From the NCBI GenBank assembly GCA_900291925.1, contig UWYS01000010.1, positions 744,001-808,000 of the forward strand: a stretch of 64,000 nt of DNA. Direction: 5' to 3'. Position numbers and translations under genes: made by a program. This stretch comes from Thecaphora thlaspeos (Eukaryota > Basidiomycota > Ustilaginomycetes > Urocystidales > Glomosporiaceae). This document shows positions 30,989-42,500 of the stretch, in pieces. Numbering within the stretch: position 1 is the stretch's first letter; each line of letters starts with the position of its first letter. Under the pieces are notes generated by a model. It saw only the letters and a list, made by a program, of their open reading frames with translations, was not told the DNA's origin and did no database searches.

Positions 30989-33900
30989 ATGCCTCCCAGG
31001 AAGCCCACTGCCGGGCAGCCTCTGCCAAGGGGTCAAGCCTCCCTCCAGAGCTTCTTTGGCGCCAAGCCACCCTCAAGCGGCAGCCAGGCCAACACCCCTT
31101 CCTCCAACAAGCCCGCCGCAACTCAGCCCTCCCCTTCCCCTCCCGTCTCCTCGTCCGTCATACTACAGGTGACAGACAGGATCACCGTACGCGCTTCTCC
31201 GCGCAAGCACATCCCAAAGCCAGAGCCCTCCTTCGCCTCGGCCTCCACCACCGCCCGCGGTTCAAATCGCTCCCACCCCCTCGTCCTCGACGACTCCGAC
31301 CTCTCGGACGACGACAACGCCATGCCACCAGCGCCATCGCCCCCATCCCCCAAGCCCTCTACCGCCCCACGCGCCTCGGCCGCCAGCGTAGGCGCAAAGC
31401 GAAAGTCCCTCGCAGCGAGCCGGGATAGCGACGATGACGACGACGACGACGACCAAGACTTCCACCCAGAGCCAAAGCCAAAGAAGCCCGCAACCTCGCG
31501 CACCACCACCGCGCACAGAAAGCTCATCTCCGACTCGGACCCAGACTCGGAAGACATGCACCACGCACCTGCACCAAAGTCCAAGCCAAAGCCCAAGCCA
31601 AACTGGAAACAGATCGCCGCAACGAGGGCAGCTGGCCCCTCCGATCCTGGCTCAAAGGAGATCCCCAACGGCCAGCGAAACTGCCTCGCCGGGCTCACCA
31701 TCGTCTTTACCGGAGAGCTCTCATCGCTCAGCCGAGACGAGGCGCAGGACCTCGCCAAGCGCTACGGCGCCCGCATCACCTCCGGCCCCTCGTCCAGGAC
31801 GTCGTACGTCGTCCTCGGCCAAGGCGCCGGCGCCAAAAAGGTCGAGATGATCAAGAAGAACAAGATCCCAACCCTCGATGAAGACGGCTTCCTCGACCTC
31901 ATCGCCACCCGCGGCGCCGGCGAGCTTGACGAAAAGGCGAAAAAGAAGATTGCCGAAGAGGAGAAAAAGGTGCGCGAGACGGCAAAGGCCATGGCCGCCG
32001 CCGTCAAGGAGGCGCCCGAGGACCTCAGCAACGCCCTCTGGACCACGAAATACGCCCCCAAATCGATCAAGGACCTCGCCGGCAACAAGTCCGCCGTCGA
32101 CAAGCTTCAGGCCTGGCTCAAGGCTTGGCCTGCGTCGTTCAGGTCCAACTTTACGAAGCCCGGCCCGCACGGCATCAATGTCTACCGCGCCCTCCTCCTC
32201 TCCGGTCCGCCGGGCATCGGCAAGACGACTTCGGCCCACCTCACCGCCAAACTCGAGGGCTACACGCCGATCGAGTTCAATGCCAGCGACACACGCAGCA
32301 AGAAGCTGATCGAGTCGATGATCAAGGACACGATCGACAACAAGTCGCTCGACGGCTGGTACAGCGGCGGCGGTGGCCGGATGATCGGGACGTCGGACGT
32401 CCGCATCACTCATCGCACCGTCCTCATCATGGACGAGGTCGACGGCATGTCCGGGGGCGACCGCGGCGGCATCGGCGCCATCAATGCGCTTATCAAAAAG
32501 ACAAAGGTCCCCATCATCTGCATCTGCAACGACCGCAAGGCACAGAAGATGCGGCCCCTCGAAAACACGACGGGCAACCTCACCTTCCGCAAGCCCGACG
32601 CCGGCGCGGTCAAGTCGCGCATGCTCTCGATCGCCTTCCGCGAGAAGCTCAAAGTCCCCGGCGAGGTCATCGGCCAGCTGATCGAGGCGGCCCAGGGCGA
32701 TATCCGCTCGGTCATCAACATGCTCTCGACCTGGAAGCTCAGCAGGAGCACCATGGACTTCGACGAGGCCAAGCAGCTCGGGCTCGAGAACGCCAAGCCG
32801 GGCATGCACACGCCCTTTACCCTCTATAGCGAGCTCTCGTCGCCCTATATGTTCAGTCAGACGAGCAGGAAGACGCTCAACGACAAGACCGAGCTCTACT
32901 TCCAGGACCACTCCTTTGTCCCGCTCATGGTTGCCGAGAACTACGTCAAGAGCCGACCGGTCAGGGCGGCGAGGGAGGCCGACAGCGAAAGACTGAAGGG
33001 CCAAAAGCACCTCGAGCTGCTTCGCAACGCGGCCGAATCCATCTCGGACGGCGACATGATCGACCGCATGATTCACGGGTCGGAGCAGCATTGGAGCCTG
33101 ATGCCGCTCCACGCCATCGCCTCGACGGTTCGACCGTGCTCGTTCACCTACGGCGCGACCGAGGGCGGCTTCCCCGGCTTCCCCTCGTGGCTGGGCCAGA
33201 ATTCGAAGCAGCAACGCCTATCGCGCGCCGTGGTAGACCTCCAGGCGAGGATGAGGCTGAGCTGCTCCGGAAGCAGGCACGATGTCAGGCAGCACTACCT
33301 CCCGACGCTGTGGCCGATGCTGATCGATCCGCTCGTCGACAAGGGCGTCGATGGCGTCGAAGACGTGATTCAGGTCATGGACGACTACTACCTCGGGATC
33401 GAGGATCGCGAGGCCATCCTCGAGCTCGGCGTCGAGCCAAACAACGCCGAGACGGTCGTCAAGAGGATTCCGGCTACCGTCAAGGCCGCCTTCACCAGGA
33501 AGTGAGTATCGCGTGTCATTGTCGCCGCCTGTTGCCGCTCTGTTCTGGTCCAGGCATGAGGAGCTGAAGGATCGCTTACCTCGTTTGAACCTGCCCGTCT
33601 CTCTGCACGCTCTCGTCGCTACCGTGTCGATAGGTACAACGCGGCAAATCAGTACGTGCAGCTACGCGTCCATTCCCATTCTCACTCCCGCCCTGCTATG
33701 TCCCATTTCCCGCTAACCCTCTCGCTGCTCTCTGTCTCCCTCTCGTGTCCTCTACCTCTCTGTCTCTCTCACTCACCGCGCTCTCCCGTGTCGGCAGCCC
33801 GATCGCGTTCTACAAGGGCGTCGAGACCGGTAGTAAGGCCAAGCAACTCAAAGGCGAGCCGGCACCAGACCTCGAAGATGTCGTTGAGGTAAGTTCGCTC

Positions 33901-34290
33901 CCTCTTTTTCGCCTTTTCTTGCCCGTCGTTTGTTCGAGCAAGCGGGACTGACAGGGGAGTGTTTTTTTGTTTTTGTTTTTTCTGAACTCGACGCTGTTGC
34001 ATTTCGTGCTGTCACAGGAGGATGAGGTACCTGACGAGGTCGAAGAGGGCGATGAGGGCAGCGATGACGACATCTCCAAGGTACGTCTGGCTCCTATCAC
34101 CTTTCCTTTCACATGCTCGATCGACCTCCCTCTACTGCGCTGCATGGACGATCCGGATCTGACGTCTTCTTCCTCGCCTCTGCTCTTTCCTCATTTGGGA
34201 TCGTGGCTGCAGGACAAGATGGTCAAAAGACCAAAGACGACGGGGAAAACAGCGGCTGGCGCCAAGTCAAAGGCCAAGGCTAAGAAATAA
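30989..34290 (+). CDS. RFC1: Replication factor C large subunit (Rfc1), five exons
   Basis: Clamp-loader large subunit that opens PCNA and loads it on primed DNA in the nucleus. Exons: 30989-33501, 33634-33651 (only 18 bases), 33798-33888, 34018-34080 and 34213-34290. All introns are GT-AG and all junctions keep frame, giving 920 residues. Residues 16-23 QASLQSFF form a PCNA-interacting PIP box. The BRCT domain is at about 230-310 (GLTIVFTGEL, YGARITSGPSSRTSYVVLG). The AAA+ module has Walker A GPPGIGKTTSA near 406 and Walker B VLIMDEVDG near 478, the latter with the DEVD form usual in Rfc1. The collar/C-terminal domain follows, and the last exons code an acidic stretch and a lysine-rich tail typical of Rfc1. 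The ATG is the first one in frame after the promoter and directly precedes the PIP box. Confidence 0.96.
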
Positions 34291-36433
34291 GTCGGCTTCA
34301 GTTGCTGTCTTGAGATGCAGCCGTGGTAGGATCGACAAAGGAAGGAGGGTTTTTCTCAATACCAGATCAACATCTATACGAGAAGACGTGTGGGTGGCTT
34401 GTCCTTATTGTCGAGAAGATACGGTGGAATAGGGTATATTCTTTGCCTTTAATGACAATTTAGGGCTGCGAATGGATCGCGATGTGGGAATTCTCTTGGA
34501 TCTCGTGGCGGAGGGAATGAATTTCGACGTGATATTCTCTTGGATCTCAGAGTGGTCGATGAGTCGATACGTGCAGACAAAGCTGATGGTGGGGGGAAAG
34601 AGACAATGGTGGTGGTGGTGGTTCAGCTAACCTCTCCATGTTTTATTGCACAAGGGTCACCATGTGTCGTTGTGAGTTTAGAATGGATTTGAGTGGAGGT
34701 AGATGACATGTCAGCAGCAAGGGAGGAGAGAGAGAGAGGAACAAGGACAAGGACAAAGAGTGTAGAGGATCAAATCACAAAGAGATGGTCTGGACTCAAA
34801 ATTTTCCCGGTCTGCTGTTAGGGGTTGGATGAGTGTAGATGTGGATGGTACAAGTAACAATGGCACTGGTTAGCTAGCCCTGATGCCCACACTCCAAGTA
34901 ACATTGGCGCTTGTCACTCATCTTGCCTGAGTGCTGTAAGAATATGCACAGCCAGAGACCTACATATAGAAGATCCAGGTGTGGCAGCTTTTCCTTCCCA
35001 AAATCCTATTGTTCTTGCCCAAACGAGCCTGTTTGACAGTAGCATGGTCAACTTGCAGGTAGCCCTCCTAGCTTACTTCAAGAGTTGCCATGTGTTGTCT
35101 CATTTCTGCAATGCTTTTGAGAAGTTGACAACAAGATGTACAATGGTTCTGAGATGACAGATGGATGGTGTCTTTGACACTACTACAAAAATGACTTCAA
35201 TACAGACCATTACTGGAGCAACAGCTACCACCATGGGAGCAGGCAACAAAAATGGTACCATGGCTGCCATTACTTTCTTTCTACAGCTAGCATCCTTTGT
35301 GCAGTTGTAGAAAGAAAGGATGAGTCCATCAAGCAGAGGAGCAATGGAACTGGTGTAGTTGCAACTGTCAAATCCAGTTTCTTCATTGTGGAGCTAGTCC
35401 ATCCATCACTCAATTTGACATTACAAGTTGTGCTGCTCAATTCATTGTCTGATGCCTTGATGGCAAGGTGCATTGTGGAGCAGAGGAATGCTGTGTCACA
35501 GTTGGCCAGCATGGACAGCAACTTGCTCTTGGGCAAGCAAGTCTCTCATCAGAAGACAGAGACTTACTGTCATAAGACCAAGTTGCTGGGGAACAGCCAG
35601 CGCAGGGCAATGGCAAAGACAACCATGCATGACGGGCAAACGGTGTGGCCAGAGCTGGACACAGGCCAGGTATTGGGGAGGACCATTGGGGCAAGGGCTA
35701 TTGTTACAAGGGTGCAACCTCCAGGCAGCAGGATATGAAGGCAAGGTGGCCACTTGTATATATAGCTGAGCCAATCTAGGGACAAGGACTGGATCTGGCA
35801 TCTAGTCTAGTCAATAGACAGTTGTTACAAGCTTGCCACATTGCCTGTGGAGAGCCTGACAATGCATTACTAGCAACACCACAACTGTCAACATACATTG
35901 CAACATTGATACAGACCCCACCACCTTCCCCACACACACAATGCGCTTGCAAATGGTGCCTGCAAGCATCACCAGCTGAACTAGACTGCCACTGAATATT
36001 GCTCTGCCCTCTGATGTGGGCACCAAAGCAGCAACGGCCCTTGAGCAAGAACGACTTCCTCAACAGGGAGCAAGTAGGCCTGTAGACTTTCTCCCAATCA
36101 AGCAAGTTGCTGCGCCCAACAACCACTGCCATTACATGCTGTTCCTCCTTCATCCACTTGCTGCCTGGGCCCCTCAAGCCCACCTGAGCCTCCTCCAAAT
36201 CTTTGGCCTCTGTGGAGATTGGTTTCTAGCACTGACAGCCAAGTGCAATGACTCAGGTATCCAAGGATTGCCCACAACAATTTCGGGGTTCCCTGTTATA
36301 AGAGACCTGTAGATCCCAGTCTGGGCATGTCCAATGCCAAGATCAGAAAATTTCAATCATTTGGAGACATTGAGTCTCAATTGTTGAGCGTGAAGCAATA
36401 AGCACCTAGGATGAAATCAAATTGCGGCACAGC

Positions 36434-36458
36434 AAAAAAAAAAAAAAAAAAAAAAAAG
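36434..36458 (+). repeat. Poly-A tract of about 25 A
   Basis: An uninterrupted run of about 25 A follows GCACAGC and precedes GTTTAATGC inside the CpG-depleted island. It might mark the end of a reverse-transcribed insertion, but I find no reverse transcriptase or target-site duplication nearby. Confidence 0.8.
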
Positions 36459-36949
36459 TTTAATGCTCCCCAACCTTGCAGCTTTGAGATTTTGATGACT
36501 TCTTCTAGAACACCACATGGTGAATTTGATTCTGAGACTTTCCAGATTGATTCCACTCCACTCTCCTGGTTGGACCCAGCTCAATGTTATTGATAGCTCT
36601 GTTGAGCTTGGGGCTGATGCTATTGGCAAGTTCTTAGGTGTGGCCCACAGGGACTTGAGGATACTGCAGAAGTGGCTGCAGGCTAGGTAGGGGCTTGCAG
36701 GAGAGGCCAAGGGCAATTGGGTGTCAACAGCATACCTTGCTATCTAGAAGACAGTATAGTACATTTGACAAGGGAAGCTGTAGGGCCCACAGCTTTTTCT
36801 CTACTACTTATGGACCAAGCAACTCCCACAGGGGGGCCACCCAGCCTCCCCAGGTCAAGCCCTACCTTGCACATCAGCCAAACAGGCCTTCCCTGTATTC
36901 CCATGGCTGCAGTCAGCTTGCCTCTAGAGCCAGAGGGGGAGTGCCCCAA

Positions 36950-37719
36950 GCCTGGTTGGTACTCAACAGGGGCTGATAGGTTGGCCAGGCCCAATTGGTC
37001 CCTGCACATGGCCAGCAGGGTTGTAATACAAGTTGCACCCTTAGCTGAACCTTGATGAAGTACTGTATGGCTTTGCGCTGCTCTTTGTCTGCAATGTAGT
37101 AGGGCAAGCATCTTGTTCCCCCCCCCCCCTGACAGGAGTAAGTTTAGCTTTGAACATGGTGTTCTCAGCAAAGGGAAATATTTTACCAGCAGCAGTGGTG
37201 GCAGTTTCAAGCTGTTGCTTGGCTGGTGTGGTGGGAGTCCAAGAAGTGGCTGGGTGCAGACTTGGGTGGAGATCACTGCTGTGGGCATGAGATGGCCCAG
37301 CTGCTGTCACACTATGCAACTGGTGCAATGCAGGTGAAGCCCCTTTGCCACTGGGCTGAATGGCATACAGCTGGTTGCCAGGCACCTCAAATTGGTGGTG
37401 GTAGGCCTTGGCAGGTGGAGTGTGCAGATGAGGGTGGACATCTAAAGGGTGCAAAGCAAGCCAGGCAGCTTTGTTGCTTGTGTCCCTAGGGGAGCAAAGG
37501 GGGGTGCACTCCCTCATCTCTATTGTGGATGTATTTGGGTGTAATGTTGTGTGAGCCTTGCAAGGCATGATGGAGGTCATGAGGAAGGTTGAAGGGCCCA
37601 AACCAATCTTCCAGTTTGGCTTTTGCCTGCTCCTGTATCTCTGACAGATGGTAAGGAGGCAGGCTGGCTACCTGGGCAACAGAGACAAGGATGATTACGA
37701 GAATGCAGTGGAAGAGCAT
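36950..37719 (-). pseudogene. Broken secreted-family gene, copy C, CpG-stripped
   Basis: ATG at 37719 opens a signal peptide (MLFHCILVIILVSVAQVAS, likely cut before LPPYH). The mature start, LPPYHLSEIQEQAKAKLEDW, resembles copy A. The frame hits TAG near 37487; the family sequence goes on in the +1 frame with NKAAWLALHPLDVHPHLH and VPGNQLYAIQPSG. It changes frame again at a G-run (the C-run at about 37120-37130 of the + strand) and continues as YYIADKEQRKAIQYFIKVQL. At matching places copies A and B have CpG where this copy has TpG or CpA: AGCGGCGAA in B is AGTGGCAAA here, and GCCGTGCAG in A is GCCATACAG here. No intact product is possible without several introns. The 3' limit is approximate. 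Confidence 0.55.
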
Positions 37720-37880
37720 GATGGGCAGGTGAAATGACAGGTGGCTTCAGTGGATGGCTGTGGGTGGCAGAGTGAAGAGCAGAGAGAGAGTGTAGTTGGG
37801 AGTACAATTGAAAGCAAAGTTGGGAGTGGGTTGTGGGAGGCTTGCAGCTTTATTTGCAGTCTCCTTATGATCCTCCAAGC

Positions 37881-39520
37881 TGACTAAGAAGGATGGATAA
37901 GGCACGGCTTACTCTCGAGACCCTGCTCTGCTCCCCCACCACCACAAGAGGCAGAGAGAGCATGCTGGCAAAAAGACAATCTCCGAAAAAGGAAAGCAAG
38001 ACTGAAGGGGGCATCGTCTCCTGATTGATGTTCACCCATTGTTAGCAATGCTCCGTTGAGGAGCTCCGATGCAAGCAGCCACATATCCTTGAACCTTTAT
38101 ACATTAGCGTGGAAAAGAGCTAGAGTGCGTCACGTGGCGACGCGGCGTGGGCGTCTGGGCGCCGCCGGCCACCCATCTTGCCACGTAGCTCGCCTGCCTC
38201 ACGGCGTCTGCGCTCGTTTGTCCCGCTCCGGCGGGCTGGGAGCCTCCCCGAGCTCAGAGGCCTTTCTGGCCTTCTGCCGCAATCCTATGCTATGTCTCTT
38301 GTTGTGTGGTCGGTTGGAGCCGGGACGTGATTTTAATATGAAGCCGATAAGAGACTCGGACATGGTCTGCGTGGTGTTGTCTCAGGGTCGCACCTCAGGG
38401 TGGGATTGCCGCTTGACAGAAAGACTGTTGTTGGCCCGACCAGCGTCGCCCCCTGTGCACAGCATCGCCCCTGTCTGAGACTGTTGAGAGGAGAGGAAAG
38501 CCCGAGGGGCGGGCGTAGATGATGGGTAGCTACATGGGGAGCTGAACAAAAAAGATTGTCGGGCGCATGTTCACGTGCGCGCCGGACGCCAGTTTGTCGA
38601 CGTAGCAGCCCCCCCCACGTCTCCGATCTCGTCACCCTCTCCTCCACCATCTCCTCTTCCTGTCGTCTTTGTCGACACACCGGCAGTCATTCTTTTGCCC
38701 TCTCCCAGAGTTCGGCAACCCATCTCTCTCTCTCCATCCTAAGCTCTGTTTCCCCTCTCTTGTCTGTGCTGGTCGTCGGCGAGTTGGTTTCAGAGGCCCG
38801 TGTTCGTCATGGATAGATAGAATCGAAGCCTGTGCACCGCGTCGGGCTTGTTCTCGGCCGAGCAAAAACGAGCTGTCCAACACCGCCGCGCATCTTGAAG
38901 CGTCCCTCTTGCCTCGTCGCGTCCACTTCATGCCCCCTCTCTCTCTCGCCCGAGTTGGTTCCCTGTCACGAGGCCGTGCTGTGCTGTGAGGAGATGGTGG
39001 TACTCCGACGAGTGGGCCTCCGGATGGGGCCCTGCACGTGCTACCATTCCATCGTCTGAAGCGACTAAACGTCGAGCCTTTCGATAGAGAGCTTTCACTC
39101 GATCCAAAAGGAGCGTAGGCACCAGTGCTCGCACACGACCAGACGGATCTTTCCCATTGTTTTCCAGTCTCTAGACATATCGGCCGAGTGTTGAGTCTGT
39201 GTATAGACATGATTTTGAGTCCGATGAAAGGATCACGATGCAGAGGGAGATATGTACATTCGGCGTGGCCTGGCGTATCTACATAAGTGCCCATGGGGAA
39301 ATGAGGCGGTAACATAGCTAGCATCGGCGCTGGTTGGTATCGAGGAGGAACAAGGAGATGCAGCGCGAATGAACAAGACCCGGGTGGTGTGGTGAGCGGA
39401 GGGTGCGTCGCCTTTTTCGGGAAAGGGTGGGTGCCGACGGCAACGACGAAAAGACAATATCTACAAATTCCTCGGGATCGGAAGAAAGACGAAAGGGGGG
39501 GGGAGGGATGCGCATCAACC
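37881..39520. other. Intergenic, right flank of the CpG-poor island
   Basis: This holds one copy of the dispersed repeat described at 38129-38330 and otherwise only short frames. It is the 3' side of the calcium-ATPase gene. No gene is supported. Confidence 0.5.
38129..38330 (+). repeat. Dispersed repeat family 1, copy 1 (full)
   Basis: It starts CACGTGGCGACGCGGCGTGG, has CTTGCCACGTAGCTCGCC in the middle, and ends TTCTGCCGCAATCC, GCTATGTCTCTTGTTGT and GGAGCCGGGA. Clear relatives lie at 52080-52383 (-), 56508-56600 (-, internally deleted) and 50281-50341 (+, right end only). No open frame is conserved among copies. Confidence 0.8.
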
Positions 39521-42500
39521 TCACTTGGGACCCGGCCCAGGACTGCTAGACCTCAACTTCTCCAGCAGCGGGTCCTGCTTCGTCTCCGGGTGGAACTGAA
39601 TCTTGCCCTCGGCGTAGAGGTCCTGCGTCGAGACCGACGGGTCGCCTCCGTCCGCACCTTGCTGCGTCGATTGTCCGCCCTTCTTGGCGGCCTCGGCCGG
39701 CCTCCACCCGCCTCCGACGCTGGCGCCAACGATCGACGGGATCATGGCCATCAGGCTCTTTGTCTGGATGTTGGCGTCCTTGAGGCGTGCCGAGCGGCTC
39801 TTGAAGATGCGTGGGCTCGCGCGCATCCGCCCGCCGCGGATCTTCGAGTAGGTTTGGAGCTGCTGGTGCACCTGTTTGATGGCCGGCTCGTCCCACTCGG
39901 TCGTGTCGTCCTTGTCCTCGGACGCCTCCGGCGCCACCACGGGTAGCGCGTTGGGGTCGGGCATCAGGCGCAGCCGGATGAGCATGCGCTCGATTGGCGC
40001 CGTGGGGACCAGGCGGATCAGGACGGCCAGCGGCCATGAGACAGCGCCGACGATGATCGAGATGGCCCAGTCGCGTCCAGAGAGGTCGGTCACCTTGAAC
40101 GCGACACCGCCGACAAACATGATGAGCACCTGAAGGCCGATCTCGACCAGCATGATGCCCATGAACCACGGGTTCTTCCACATCTGCGAAAAGATGTTGA
40201 GGTCGCGACCGAGCGAGCGCGAGTTGACCTGGTTGAACAGCTGGCACCACACGTACGTGTTGAAAATGAGGGCGCTCAGCTCGATGTCCATGTTGTCCTG
40301 GAGGACGGGGATGTCAGAGTGGAGGTTGAGCAGGTTGTGGCCGGCAAAGTGGAGGACGAGGATGACGGTGAACTGGTAGATCGACTGGCCGACAATCATC
40401 TTCCACATGTCGGTCGAGATCAGCGGCGCATTGCGCCTGTCGGGCTTGCGATCCAGCAGCCCCGGGTGGGCCGGGTCAGTGGCGAGGGCGAGAGCGGCGA
40501 GCGTGTCCATGATCAGGTTGATCCACAGCAGCTGGACGGCGGTCAGCGCTGAGGCCTCCTCCTCCGACGCGACGGCCGTGACGAACGTGACGATGACGGC
40601 CGAGATGTTGACCGAGAGCTGGAACTGGAGAAACTTGCGCACCGCGTCGTTGACGCAGCGGCCCCACATGATGGCGCTGACGATGCTGGCAAAGTTGTCG
40701 TCCATCAGGATAATGTCGGACGCCTCCTTGGCCACCTCGGTACCGGCGATGCCCATCGAGAAACCGACGTTGGCCGTCTTGAGCGCCGGTCCGTCGTTGG
40801 TGCCGTCGCCCGTGACGCCGACGACCTCGCCGATGCTCTTGAGGCTCTCGACGAGAATCTTCTTGTCTTCGGGGCTCGAGCGCGCCAGCACCTGGAGGCG
40901 CGGGACAATCTCAATCATGTCTGCGTGGCTGAGCTTGCGGAACACGGGTCCTTCCATAATGATGCCGCCGGCCGTGTAGATGCCGCACTGGGTCGCGATC
41001 GAGCGGGCGGTGAGGATGTTGTCGCCGGTGCACATCTTGACCTGAACGCCGGCGCGCTTGCAGGCGGCGACGGCGTCAGTGACTCCGGGGCGGAGCGGGT
41101 CCTCGATACCGGTGATGGCGAGCAGCGTGAGGTCCTTGGCCAGCGACGTGTACTCGACGTCGCCGGACTCGTCCAAGTTGGCGTCCTTGGGCGGGTAGCT
41201 GTCCAGCTCGCGGTAGGTGAGGGCGAGCGTGCGGAGGGTCTGGTTAGCGAAACCGGTGATCGAGCCAGTCACCTTCTCGCGCGCCTCTTTGGTCATGGGG
41301 ACCACCTTGATCTCCGAGCCCGAGGACGCCTGCTCGTCGGGTCGGGCAACGTCGACGTGCTGAGTGCAGAGGCGGGTGAGAACCTCGCTGGCTCCCTTGA
41401 GGTAGAGGCGGTATCCACCACCCTCGGGCTTCTTGACCACGACACCCATGGCCTTGCGCTCGGAGCTGAACGGAATCATTTGGACCACCTCGGCCCGGCC
41501 GCGCGAGGCGCGGTAGTCCTCCCAGTCGAGCTGCTTGGCCAGCTTGAGCAGCGCCGTCTCAGTCTTGGAGCCGACAAAGCCGAGAACCTTGGCCTGACCG
41601 GCGCCGGCCGACTTCTTCGAGCCCTTGAGCCGGCCGAGCAGACCGCGCTTCCTGGCGGCGTCGACGGCCGTCTTGGGCTCAGCCTCGTCCTCGGCGTCGT
41701 GTTCCTCGTCAAAGGCGGTCGAGTTGACAGCGATGGCGTCGTTGAACAGCGTCCGGAGGGGTCCGTCAATGACCCGGTTGAGCTCGGCCTGCTCCATGGT
41801 CCAGGTCTGGCCGTCGGTATCTCCGTCGGTCTCGAGGCGCTTGCGGTTCTCCTCGAGCCGGTTGGCAAACTTGAGGTGGACGCCTACGGTTCCGGCGACG
41901 ACGGTCATCTCGTTCTGCGTCAGGGTACCAGTCTTGTCGGTGCACACTACGCTGGCATTGGCCATCGTCTCGCACGCGCCGAGGAGGCGGACGAGGAGGT
42001 TCATGCCAGTCATCCGCTTGGTGGCAAACGCGAGCGCGAGCGTGACGGCGAGCGGCAGGCCCTCGGGGACCGCGACGACGATGAGCGTGACCGAAATAAT
42101 GAGGATGTCGATGAAGCTCGAAGCCTTTTCGTCCGACGTCCGGTTGGGCAGCGTCTTGAGCTGGACAAAGAAGCGGATCATCAGGGCGAAGAAGAGGAGA
42201 GAACCGGCGGTAGAACCAAGGATGGCGATGAGCTCGGCGAGGCGGTTGAGCTTGCTCTGCAAGGGGGTGTCCCCGGCGTCGCCACGCAGCGCGAGCATGA
42301 GCTTGCCGTTGAAGCTGGTCGGGCCGACGGCGATGACGACGTACTCGCCGACGCCCTCGAGGACCTTGGAGCCAGAGATGAGGAAGCAGTCGCGGTTCTT
42401 GGGCTTCTCGCCAAACTCGCGCGCCTCGTCGAGGCCGCGGATGCACTCGTCGTAGGTTACCTTGCGGATCATGTCCGACTCTCCGGTCGCGCCCGACTCG

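Larger units (their letters stand above)
34291..37880. other. CpG-depleted island
   Basis: From just after rfc1, and strongest at about 34680-37860, CpG nearly vanishes. By eye I count about 15-20 CpG in 3.2 kb, with many 60-base rows holding none, whereas rows on both sides hold several each. TG and CA dinucleotides are frequent. The GC level is moderately lower than outside. Both edges are sharp; CpG returns within about 200 bases near 38100. The island contains broken copy C at its right end. The left two thirds (34.7-36.9 kb) hold only short open frames that I cannot assign. Confidence 0.85.

Noticed and set aside
36434..36458. Poly-A tail of a LINE-like or processed insertion
   Set aside because: No reverse transcriptase, endonuclease or target-site duplication could be recognised next to it; kept only as a poly-A tract.
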